Below the pieces are notes generated by a model. The model saw only the letters and a list, made by a program, of their open reading frames with translations, had not been told where the DNA came from and did not search any database. A stretch of DNA of 64,000 nt, from NCBI RefSeq assembly GCF_900608595.1, contig NZ_UWYY01000004.1:1-64000 (forward strand), read 5' to 3'. Positions 34,447 through 42,133 of this stretch are shown here, piece by piece. Each line of letters opens with the position of its first letter. Position 1 is the first letter of the stretch. This DNA is from Promicromonospora panici (GTDB lineage: Bacteria > Actinomycetota > Actinomycetes > Actinomycetales > Cellulomonadaceae). The position numbers and the translations under genes are program-made.

Positions 34447-35657
34447 GCGCGTTCCTCCCCGCCCCGCTGGGCGGCCTCGTCGTCGGGCACGCGGACCGCG
34501 AGGCGGAGGCCGCCCAGCGGGCTCGGCCCGGTCTGCACGACCAGGCCGACGGCCCGGGCGCGCTCGGCCAGTCCGCGCAGGCCGTTCCCGCCGCCGCCCG
34601 ACGACGCCGGCTCGCCCTGGTGGATGCCGCGCCCGTCGTCGTCGATCACCAGGGCGTCCGACGTCAGTGTCACCGCCGCGCGGCGCGCGGCGGCGTGCCG
34701 GAGCACGTTGGTGGTGCCCTCGCGCAGCGCCCAGGCGAAGACCGCACGGTGCTCCTCGGCCACCTCGTCCACCGCGCCGGGCAGGTCCGCGGCGATCCCG
34801 GCGACGTCGAACGCCGACCGGGCCGCCGCGAGCTCGCCCGCCAGGGTGACCTGACGCTCGCCCGCCACCATGCCGCGCATGTCCGCGAGCGTCGAGCGGA
34901 CGAGCGTCTGGATCTCGGCGACCTCGTTCCTCGCCCGCCCGGCCTCGGGCGTGGGTTCGGCTGCGCCGTCGTGCTCCGGGTCGCTGTGCAGCAGGCGGCC
35001 CGCGAGCTCGGCCTTCACGGAGACGACGGTCAGGGAGTGCCCCAGGATGTCGTGCATGTCGCGGGCGATCCGGTCGCGCTCCTGGGCGGCGGCGAGCGCG
35101 GCGACCTCCTCCTGGGTCCTGTGCAGCGCGCGGTTGCGCTCGGTCGCCTGGCGGAAGCCGAACATGGCCAGGCTCGCGAGCGCGGCGGTCAGCACCAGGC
35201 TGTCCGTGGGCTGCCAGCCGGGCACGACGCGGGGCAGCACCAGCAGCACGAGCACGAGCGCCGCGACCGTGACGAGACCGGCCCGCACGGACGCGACGAT
35301 CATCGCTGTGACACAGGCGAACACCAGGCCGGCCAGTCCGGACTGCCCGGCGGCGAGGACGATCAGCGCGACACAGACGAGCTCGCCGGCGACCAGGAGC
35401 ACGGCCGTGCGCGGCGTCGGCGTCCTGCCCGCCCAGTAGCGGACCAGCGACCAGGCGAACAGGGTGGCGAGCGCCGCCACGCCGCCGACCCCGATCACCC
35501 GCGACGTGACGGTCGGGGCGGCGAGGACGTCCCCCAGCGGATCAGCGAGAAAGACCATCCAGATCGCGGCGAGCACCGGACCGACCCAAGCTCGCCTTGA
35601 TGCCCGCTTCCCGGCTTGCCCGCCCGAGGGTCCCTGTCGCATCGTCACGCGGCCCAT
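34443..35657 (-). CDS. Sensor histidine kinase (HisKA_3, DesK-like)
   Basis: The 404-residue kinase has about five or six N-terminal membrane helices and no large extracytoplasmic domain, so it probably senses the membrane or a ligand within it. The dimerisation segment 'RDRIARDMHDILGHSLTVVS' carries the phosphoacceptor His. The ATPase domain shows 'REGTTNVLRHA' and 'DDDGRGIHQG'. ATG 35657 lies 2 nt after the permease stop; ATG 35642 is a possible alternative. It is paired with the overlapping response regulator. Confidence 0.9.
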   Translation of the reverse strand: MGRVTMRQGPSGGQAGKRASRRAWVGPVLAAIWMVFLADPLGDVLAAPTVTSRVIGVGGVAALATLFAWSLVRYWAGRTPTPRTAVLLVAGELVCVALIVLAAGQSGLAGLVFACVTAMIVASVRAGLVTVAALVLVLLVLPRVVPGWQPTDSLVLTAALASLAMFGFRQATERNRALHRTQEEVAALAAAQERDRIARDMHDILGHSLTVVSVKAELAGRLLHSDPEHDGAAEPTPEAGRARNEVAEIQTLVRSTLADMRGMVAGERQVTLAGELAAARSAFDVAGIAADLPGAVDEVAEEHRAVFAWALREGTTNVLRHAAARRAAVTLTSDALVIDDDGRGIHQGEPASSGGGGNGLRGLAERARAVGLVVQTGPSPLGGLRLAVRVPDDEAAQRGGEERA

Positions 35658-35659
35658 CT

Positions 35660-36439
35660 TCACATCCGTGCCGTGTCCCTGCGGAAGCGCCAGACCGCTC
35701 CCGCGACGAAGATCGCCGCCCAGGCGACGGCGTTGACCACGGCCACCTGGGGGACGCCACCCCCGGCCAGCGGAGCACGGACGAGCTCGGCGACGCCGTA
35801 GGTGGGCACCAGCGGCGCGATGCCGGCGAACCAGCTGTCGGCGCTGACCGGGACGATCAGGCCGCCCGCGAAGGACAGGAGCAGCACGATCGGGGAGAGC
35901 ACCTGGACCAGGTTCCCCGCGGGCAGCAGGTAGCCCATGAACAGGCCGAACGCCGCGAAGACGAACGAGCCGCAGACAGCGATCAGCCCGCAGGCGATCC
36001 ACGTGGCCAGCGGCATCTCGGCACCGCCGTACCGCCCCACGACGAAGGTGAGCACCACGGCGACCGCACCGAGCGTCATCGAGGCGAGGACCTTGACCAG
36101 CACGTAGGACCAGGGGCTCAGCGGCGTCACGCGCAGCTGCCGCGTCCAGCCCTGGGCGCGTTCAGCGGCCACGCCCGCCGCACCGGAGGTCACGACGGTC
36201 AGCGCCCCGTACAGCGCCATGGACACCATGACGTAGGCGAGGGCATTCGTTCCCGTGCCGGCGGTGATGTCCTGGTAGGCGGCCGAGCTCCGGAAGATCA
36301 GGAAGAACAGGGGCGGCAGCAGGAACGTCAGGAGCATGGAGCGGCGATCCCGCAGCAGGCGGTTCAGCTCCAGCCCGAGGTAGGTGCGGATGGCGCCCGC
36401 CTGGCCGGTCGTGGGGGTGGTGCTGGTGGTGCTGGTCAT
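35660..36439 (-). CDS. ABC-2 type exporter permease
   Basis: A 259-residue membrane protein with six helices and the ABC-2 layout. The first cytoplasmic segment 'LGLELNRLLRDRRSMLLTFL' leads into helix 1. The late 'FMGYLLPAGNLVQVLSPIVL' is typical of drug- and lipid-exporter permeases such as DesK/DesR-linked YvfS. Its ATG overlaps the stop of the ATPase gene (ATGA). Together they form an exporter controlled by the kinase/regulator pair that follows. Confidence 0.9.
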   Translation of the reverse strand: MTSTTSTTPTTGQAGAIRTYLGLELNRLLRDRRSMLLTFLLPPLFFLIFRSSAAYQDITAGTGTNALAYVMVSMALYGALTVVTSGAAGVAAERAQGWTRQLRVTPLSPWSYVLVKVLASMTLGAVAVVLTFVVGRYGGAEMPLATWIACGLIAVCGSFVFAAFGLFMGYLLPAGNLVQVLSPIVLLLSFAGGLIVPVSADSWFAGIAPLVPTYGVAELVRAPLAGGGVPQVAVVNAVAWAAIFVAGAVWRFRRDTARM

Positions 36440-37179
36440 CGTGCGGCCCTCTCGTCGGTGGTGAGGGCGACGAACGCGTCCTCCAGGTTGTCGGTCGAGG
36501 CGAGGGCCATGACCTCGGCGGCGGCGCCGTCGGCGACGATCCGGCCGTGGCTGACCAGGACGAGCCGGTCCGCGTAGGTGCTGGCCTCGTCCAGGTAGTG
36601 CGTGGCGAAGACGACGGTGCGCCCCGCCGCGGCGTCGTTGCGGATCGCGCCCCAGAACTCGCGGCGGCCCGCCACGTCCATGCCGGTGGTGGGCTCGTCG
36701 AGCAGGAGGAGGTCGGGCTCGGCGACCAGGGCCATCGCGAAGCGCAGGCGCTGCTGCTGGCCGCCGGAGAGCTTGCCGACCCGGCGACCCGCGAGCTCGG
36801 CGATCCCGGCGCGCTCCAGGAACGGGCGGGCGGGGCGAGTGCGCCCGAACAGGGCGGCGGTGAGCTCGACGGTCTCGCGCACGGTGAGGTCGCGCAGGAG
36901 CCCGCCGGTCTGCAGGACCGCGGCGACCTGGCCGTCGGCGACGGCCCCGGCCGGCTCCTTCCCGAACACCCGGACGATGCCCGAAGTGGGCTCGGCCAGG
37001 CCGAGCATCATGTCGATGGTGGTGGTCTTGCCCGCGCCGTTCGGGCCGAGGAAGGCGACGACCTCGCCGGTCCGGATCACCAGGTCGAGCCCGTCGACCG
37101 CGCGGACGGCGCCGCCGGGGCCGCGGAACTCCTTGACGAGGCCCCTCGCTTCGAGAGCGGGGCTGCTTGTTGATGTCAT
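36436..37179 (-). CDS. ABC exporter ATP-binding protein
   Basis: A 247-residue ATPase, first gene of the operon. Walker A is 'GPNGAGKTTTID', the signature is 'LSGGQQQR' and Walker B is 'LLLLDEPTTGMD'. It energises the ABC-2 permease encoded next. A GGAGG lies 1 nt before ATG 37179, too close for normal use, so the start may be read from a short or absent leader. A perfect ATGAC-N4-GTCAT site lies 60 bp upstream and is a candidate target of the operon's own response regulator. Confidence 0.92.
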   Translation of the reverse strand: MTSTSSPALEARGLVKEFRGPGGAVRAVDGLDLVIRTGEVVAFLGPNGAGKTTTIDMMLGLAEPTSGIVRVFGKEPAGAVADGQVAAVLQTGGLLRDLTVRETVELTAALFGRTRPARPFLERAGIAELAGRRVGKLSGGQQQRLRFAMALVAEPDLLLLDEPTTGMDVAGRREFWGAIRNDAAAGRTVVFATHYLDEASTYADRLVLVSHGRIVADGAAAEVMALASTDNLEDAFVALTTDERAAR

Positions 37180-37237
37180 GCCTCCACCCTGCTGTGCAGG
37201 CGCGCGCGGGACCGCTGCCAGGCGTCACGAGGTCGGC

Positions 37238-37251
37238 ATGACATTCGTCAT
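37238..37251. promoter_or_regulatory. Inverted repeat ATGAC-N4-GTCAT upstream of the ABC/two-component operon
   Basis: The 14-bp site is a perfect 5-bp inverted repeat with a 4-bp spacer, 60 bp upstream of the ATPase start. NarL-type regulators of DesR kind bind inverted repeats of this size near their exporter operons, so autoregulation is likely. Confidence 0.6.
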
Positions 37252-37367
37252 CTCGCCCCGGCGGCAGGACCACCGGGCCGAATGAGGGACGGTGCGATCG
37301 CGTTCGGACCAGTTCCGATACGCTGCCTTTCGCCGTCCGGGGGAGCGCGCCGATCAGCCTTGCCCGG

Positions 37368-39218
37368 GTGAGCACACCCGACCCGAGGGAGCTTCCCGTG
37401 CTGTCCGATGTGGCGCGACATGTCCGCGCACCTGAGATCGCCCCACCCCGCGCCGGTGACCCGCCCGAGCTCGGCGGTTACGAGATCCGCGGCCGGCTGG
37501 GCCAGGGCGGCATGGGCATGGTGTACCTCGGAGCCACCCGGAGCGGCCGCCCGCTCGCGATCAAGGTCATCCACCCGCAACGCACCGACGAGCGCGAGTT
37601 CCGGGCCCGCTTCCGCCGCGAGGTCTCGGCCGCGACGAGGGTACGCAACCGCCATACGGCGGCCGTCGTAGACTTCGACGTCGACGCTCCGATGCCCTGG
37701 CTGGCCACCGAGTACGTGCCCGGGCCCACGCTGGCGCAGGCCATCGCCGAGCTGGGGAGCCTGCCCGAGGCGGCGGTCCGCGAGCTCGTCACCGGCCTCG
37801 CAGAGGCCCTCGACGTGATCCACCGCGAAGGCCTCGTCCACCGCGACGTCAAGCCCGCCAACGTGCTGCTCGGCCCCGACGGGCCGGTGCTGATCGACAT
37901 GGGCATCGTCTCCGACTCGGAGGCCACGTCGTTGACCACCACGGGCATGCAGCCGGGGACGCCGCAGTTCATGTCTCCCGAGCAGGCCCGCGGCGAGCCC
38001 GTCACCACCGCTTCCGACGTCTGGTCGCTCGGCGCCGTCGCCCACCTCGCGGCGGGTGGGACACCGCCGTTCGGCACGGGCAGCCTCGCGACGCTCACCT
38101 ACCGGATCGTGCACGAGCAGCCCGACATCGACGCCGTGCCGCCCGGCCTGCGTCAGCTGGTCGGCGCCTGCCTGGCCAAGGACCCGGCCGCGCGTCCGAC
38201 GACGTCGGCGGTGCTCGCGTCGCTCGTCGGCCCGCCGCACGTCGAGCCCGTCGGCACGGGCCTCGTGGGCCCCGGCATACCCGACGAGGACACGGTGCTG
38301 CGCACCGGGACGTCGTCGTCCGCCGCGCCGACCGTGCCCGACCAGCCGGGGGCGCCGCCGCCGGGCCGGACGCGGCGCAGGGTCCTGACCGGCCTGGTCG
38401 CCGCGGGTCTGGTGCTGGCCGGCGGCGGAGGCGCGGCTGCGGTCGTGCACTTCCTGTCTCCGGACGACACGCCTGCCGTCGTGGAGACGCCTCAGGCCGA
38501 GGCATCGCCATCGGCCGAGCCGTCCCGCGAACCCAGCCCCAGCCCTAGCTCGAAGAAGCCGAAGCCGAAGCCGTCGGCGACACCCGAGACCTCTCCGGTC
38601 GCCCCGCCCGCCGACACCACACCCGAGCAGGAGAAGGCGGCCCCGGCTCAGTTCCAGCCGGGCACCGTGGTGATCCCGGCGCAGGTCCAGGTAGGCCAGG
38701 AGATCGTCGCGGAGGCAACCGGCTGGTCACCCGAGCCGGCGGCCACCACGTGCCTGTGGAGCATCGGCGGCGAGGAGCGGGACAACCTCGGGTCGTGCGC
38801 CTACACCGTCGCCCTCGACGACGTGGGCAAGGCCGTACAGGTCAGGCTCACCGCCGCCCGGTCCGGGTACGCCGAGGCGGAGGCGCTCTCCAACGCCACC
38901 GACACGGTGCCGCAGCCGTCGGTGCCGCAGCCGAGCTGCAAGATCTACCTGAGCCCGGGCAAGGTGAACGCCGGCTGGTTCGCCCATTGCGGGGTCGAGG
39001 AGGACCCGAACGTCACCTACACGTGGGCCTGGTTCGACATCGACAACAACGAGACCATCACCTGGTCGGACTACAAGCCCGGTCCGCGCTTCTGGATCGG
39101 CGGCGGCCGGGCCGGTCACGACGTGCGAGTGACAGTGACGGCGGAGCGGGAGGGTTACCGGACCGCCGAGCTGAACACCACGTTCACCCTGCCTGCCGAG
39201 TGGGTCCCGGCCGAGTAG
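37368..39218 (+). CDS. Receptor-type serine/threonine protein kinase with Ig-like ectodomain
   Basis: A protein of about 616 residues. The kinase domain (about 37-290) has the ATP lysine Lys66 in 'LAIKVIH' and 'VHRDVKPANVLL' for the catalytic loop. The DFG motif is replaced by DMG ('LIDMGIVSD'), and SPE stands for APE. One helix follows near 340-365, then a Pro/Lys-rich linker, then two beta-domains outside. The first is of the 'VIPAQVQVGQEIVAEATGW' type found in actinobacterial surface proteins. PASTA repeats are absent. Two starts are possible: GTG 37368, or GTG 37398 with GGGAG 7 nt upstream. The gene appears monocistronic. The ligand and targets are unknown. Confidence 0.88.
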   Translation: MSTPDPRELPVLSDVARHVRAPEIAPPRAGDPPELGGYEIRGRLGQGGMGMVYLGATRSGRPLAIKVIHPQRTDEREFRARFRREVSAATRVRNRHTAAVVDFDVDAPMPWLATEYVPGPTLAQAIAELGSLPEAAVRELVTGLAEALDVIHREGLVHRDVKPANVLLGPDGPVLIDMGIVSDSEATSLTTTGMQPGTPQFMSPEQARGEPVTTASDVWSLGAVAHLAAGGTPPFGTGSLATLTYRIVHEQPDIDAVPPGLRQLVGACLAKDPAARPTTSAVLASLVGPPHVEPVGTGLVGPGIPDEDTVLRTGTSSSAAPTVPDQPGAPPPGRTRRRVLTGLVAAGLVLAGGGGAAAVVHFLSPDDTPAVVETPQAEASPSAEPSREPSPSPSSKKPKPKPSATPETSPVAPPADTTPEQEKAAPAQFQPGTVVIPAQVQVGQEIVAEATGWSPEPAATTCLWSIGGEERDNLGSCAYTVALDDVGKAVQVRLTAARSGYAEAEALSNATDTVPQPSVPQPSCKIYLSPGKVNAGWFAHCGVEEDPNVTYTWAWFDIDNNETITWSDYKPGPRFWIGGGRAGHDVRVTVTAEREGYRTAELNTTFTLPAEWVPAE

Positions 39219-39232
39219 CCGCCTGGCGGGGC

Positions 39233-40540
39233 TCAGTCGGGCGGCAGGACCCGGCCCATGATCGTCGATGCCATCACGAGTCCCGGCTCGTCCCTGCCCG
39301 CCGCCGGCTCGCGGTCGCGCAGGAGCGCCGCGCCGTCCCGCGCCCAGTCGAACCCCGGCCGGCCCGACGCCGCCCGGTACAGCTCGTCCAGGTGGTCGGG
39401 GTGGCGCTCGGCGAGCAGGGCCAGCACCCACGACGGGACATCCGGATCGGCCAGGACCTGCGCCAGCCGCTGCGGCTTCCACGGCGTCAGCGGAGCGGTG
39501 TGCACCTCCCGGAGCTGCCCGTACCAGTCGAGCAGGCGCAGCCCCTTGACCGGATGGTGCACCAGGGCGAACGCCGCGTCGTCGGGGTCCGCGGCGTCGT
39601 CGGGCAGCCAGCGCTCGTCGCGGAGCGACGGCAGCAGCGCGAACTCCTCCGCCGGGGCCCCGATCCGGTCCTTGAACCGCAGGTAGCAGTCCATGACGTG
39701 CATTGCGGTGCCCTCCACCAGCACGTCCCCGAAAAGGTCGCGGAAAGCCCGGTGGTGGTCCGCGACGAGCTCGCGGGCGCGGGCCAGCGTGCGCGGGTTG
39801 CGGTAGGCCGGACACGGCGCCGACGCCAGCAGACCGACCACACCGCGCACGACCTCGACGATGGAGTCCGGTGAGAAGACCATCGGGGTGTCCGCGAAGA
39901 TCCACGCGGCGCCGACCGGCAGGATCCGCCCCGAGAGCGGCAGGCCCGGGGCCAGCGCGACCGACCGGATCCCGGAGCGCCCCGTGAAGACCCGGTACTC
40001 GAGATCGTCCTCGAGGTTGTGCAGCACGGCGTGCTCGTCCACCAGGTCGGTCACGATGAAGTAGCCCAGCACGCCGCCGTCGGCCCACTGCTCGAGCAGC
40101 GCGCGCTCGGCGCCGTCCACGACCAGACCGGCCGGGGAGGTACCGTCGTCGGCGCCCGGGGGCGGGTGTGCGTGCCCGCCGGCCACCCGGGGTACTGGTC
40201 CGGGTGGTGCGGCGGACGAGGTGCCGAGGATCCGGTGCACCAAGGAGCCGCCCGTGCCGTGGGGGCCCGAGTGCACGAGCATGTCGACGGCGCCGTCCAG
40301 CGTCATCGAGTCGCGCACGCCCGGATCGACGGTGTCGGCGTCGAGATCGAGCACCTGCGAGCCGATGTACTCGACCTGGCGCCGGACGGCGTCGGCGTTG
40401 GCAGGCCGCAGCGCGTGCTCGACCAGGCGGCTCTCCAGCCGCGTGGCGAGGGCGAGGCGCTCGCCGAGGGTCAGCCGGCCGAGGGGGTCGGCGACGGGGT
40501 CGGCCGCGGCCGGAGAGATCGCGTGACGTGTCCAAGTCAT
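39233..40540 (-). CDS. Uncharacterised 435-residue protein
   Basis: I do not recognise the family. The protein is soluble, with no signal peptide or membrane helix. An N-terminal helical part carries 'LTLGERLALATRLESRLVEH'. A central beta-rich part ('FIVTDLVDEHAVLHNLED', then 'GLPLSGRILPVGAAWIFA') looks like the small barrel seen in some SEC-C-containing proteins, though no SEC-C cysteine motif is present. The C-terminal half is helical, with 'HPVKGLRLLDWYGQLREVHT'. It has coding-like composition throughout. It diverges from a membrane-HTH protein over a 254-bp AT-richer gap and converges with the receptor kinase gene. Confidence 0.65.
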   Translation of the reverse strand: MTWTRHAISPAAADPVADPLGRLTLGERLALATRLESRLVEHALRPANADAVRRQVEYIGSQVLDLDADTVDPGVRDSMTLDGAVDMLVHSGPHGTGGSLVHRILGTSSAAPPGPVPRVAGGHAHPPPGADDGTSPAGLVVDGAERALLEQWADGGVLGYFIVTDLVDEHAVLHNLEDDLEYRVFTGRSGIRSVALAPGLPLSGRILPVGAAWIFADTPMVFSPDSIVEVVRGVVGLLASAPCPAYRNPRTLARARELVADHHRAFRDLFGDVLVEGTAMHVMDCYLRFKDRIGAPAEEFALLPSLRDERWLPDDAADPDDAAFALVHHPVKGLRLLDWYGQLREVHTAPLTPWKPQRLAQVLADPDVPSWVLALLAERHPDHLDELYRAASGRPGFDWARDGAALLRDREPAAGRDEPGLVMASTIMGRVLPPD

Positions 40541-40794
40541 GGGTCCATGGTTCGCGATCAACAGCCATTGACAACCCCTGGTCCGCTGGATCTGTGGATA
40601 ACCGATGCCCGAGCTGGACCGGCGGCCAGGGCGATCTTCAGCAAAGGTTGAAGTAGATCTTCTCCGTAAAGAGCACAAACGGCCCAACGTAGGCGAAGAT
40701 CAGCCTTGCACGACAACGGCGGCCAAGCTCCGATCACTTTCCCCGGCCGCCCCGGCCCCACGCACCTGTTCCGACGGAAAGGGATCTACCCACC
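40541..40794. promoter_or_regulatory. Divergent intergenic region with a GATC...TGAA dyad
   Basis: This 254-bp gap is less GC-rich than its surroundings. At 40633-40659 lies GATCTTCA, 8 nt, TGAAGTAGATC, an inverted repeat with a short insertion in one arm. A TTGACA occurs at 40567-40572 but no well-spaced -10 is obvious. No small ORF or RNA structure was recognised. Confidence 0.4.
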
Positions 40795-42078
40795 ATGGCA
40801 TCGGAGAAGCGCCCCCGACGCGTTCCTGCGGTCATCGCCGATACGCGCCGAAACCCGGGGTTCGCCCTGGGTGCCTTCGGGCTCTCGGCCTGGGCCTACA
40901 TCGGCATGTCCCACACCATCGCCGCCTATGAGGGGCCTGAGCTCGGCTACGCGCTCGGTGTCGCCTACGAGGCGCTGGTGATCGGTCTCGCCTGGGAGGG
41001 ACGACGCCGAGCCGACCGGGCGCTCGAGACCGGCCGGCAGCCCGCCGGGCACGGGCGCTGGCTCGGCGGTGCGATAGTGGTCGGTGTCCTGTCCGGCGCT
41101 CTCGCCGCGTGGCACGGCTGGCTGCTCGGTGAGGGCATCTTCGCGGCCTCGCGCGCCGTCGCCCCGGTCCTGGCGGCGGTAGCGGTGCACCTGTTCTTCC
41201 AGTCGGCCTCCAGTGCGCGCGAGCTCGACCGGCAGGCAAAGATCCACACGGACCGCGAGACGGCCGTGCTGGACATGCTCGACGCGGTGCGGCTGGCGCA
41301 GATCGCTCCCGAGGGCGAGCGCGCGGCACGTATCGCCGACGTGAACGCCGCGGTGACGCGGGTCCACCGCCACGTCCCCGCCGCCGTCACCGCGGAGGTG
41401 ACCCGCCCACATCTGGAGTCCGAAAGAACCATCCGTGACGTAGTCCAGGCGGCAGCCACGTTGGCCGGCGAGTGGATGCCGGACGAGAACAGGCCCAATC
41501 CCGCAAAGCTGAACGCCCTCCTGCCCGGCATCGTCCTGCCGGATGCTGCCCTGCCGGGTGTCGAGCTGCCCGGTGTCGACCTGCCGGGTGTCGCCCAGCC
41601 GTCCGACACCGCTCAGTCCGACAACGAGCGGGCCCACACCGAGCGGACGAGCGACCCGGCCCGCGCTGCCGACACCGTCGACCGGCCCGACGACCGCCTG
41701 TCCCGGGCTGCACAAGCCGACAACGACATGGTCGAGCTCATTCACACCGGCAGCGTCGAGCGAGTGCACCTCGAGGACAAGTACGCGCCCGCGAGGCCGG
41801 CGGCGGACCTGAACCCGCCGGCCTCGGCCACGGTCACGGACTGGGGCGCGCTCTCCGAGAAGGCGCCGACGCCGGCGGTCGCCGACCCGGCGCGGCCGCT
41901 CACCACGCAGCAGATCAGCGAGATCCGCGTGCTCCGGTGGGAGCAGAACCTCAGCGTGGAGGAGGTCGCGGCGCGGCTCGGGGTCTCCGTCAGCTCGGTG
42001 AGCAGGTACGCCCCGAGCAGCGACGTCCCGACCACCGCGACCGGTTCCATGGCGGTGGTCCCGGCCGGCCTTTCCTGA
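40795..42078 (+). CDS. Four-helix membrane protein with C-terminal helix-turn-helix
   Basis: A 427-residue protein of unusual build. Four hydrophobic segments lie at about 23-45, 50-68, 88-111 and 117-138. A charged, probably helical stretch (140-230) follows. Then comes an LPGV(D/E)-type tandem repeat (243-267), a polar low-complexity region, and a HTH at about 385-406 ('LSVEEVAARLGVSVSSVSRY'). The HTH resembles those of sigma-70 region 4 and resolvases. The whole layout recalls DUF2637-type proteins of actinobacterial mobile elements, but no transfer gene is nearby. If the HTH binds DNA, this is a membrane-tethered regulator. A strong hairpin ends the gene. Confidence 0.7.
   Translation: MASEKRPRRVPAVIADTRRNPGFALGAFGLSAWAYIGMSHTIAAYEGPELGYALGVAYEALVIGLAWEGRRRADRALETGRQPAGHGRWLGGAIVVGVLSGALAAWHGWLLGEGIFAASRAVAPVLAAVAVHLFFQSASSARELDRQAKIHTDRETAVLDMLDAVRLAQIAPEGERAARIADVNAAVTRVHRHVPAAVTAEVTRPHLESERTIRDVVQAAATLAGEWMPDENRPNPAKLNALLPGIVLPDAALPGVELPGVDLPGVAQPSDTAQSDNERAHTERTSDPARAADTVDRPDDRLSRAAQADNDMVELIHTGSVERVHLEDKYAPARPAADLNPPASATVTDWGALSEKAPTPAVADPARPLTTQQISEIRVLRWEQNLSVEEVAARLGVSVSSVSRYAPSSDVPTTATGSMAVVPAGLS
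41521..41595 (+). repeat. In-frame 15-nt tandem repeat encoding LPGV(D/E)
   Basis: Five units close to CTGCCGGGTGTCGAC follow one another in frame, giving LPGIV, LPDAA, LPGVE, LPGVD and LPGVA. The last three are nearly identical at DNA level, which suggests recent slippage. They lie between the membrane and HTH parts of the protein. Confidence 0.85.
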
Positions 42079-42084
42079 CGTCCC

Positions 42085-42120
42085 GCGAAGGGTTCCGCGA
42101 AGTAGAGCGGAACCCTTCGC
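42085..42120. terminator. Bidirectional terminator between convergent genes
   Basis: A perfect 14-bp stem (GCGAAGGGTTCCGC at 42085-42098 with GCGGAACCCTTCGC at 42107-42120) has an 8-nt loop. It sits between the membrane-HTH stop and the ALDH stop and can serve both. Confidence 0.8.
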
Positions 42121-42133
42121 CGGAGGTCGCCGG

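Noticed and set aside
40795..42078. Integrated plasmid or ICE, suggested by the DUF2637-like protein
   Set aside because: No integrase, relaxase, replication gene, tRNA attachment site or change in composition surrounds it.
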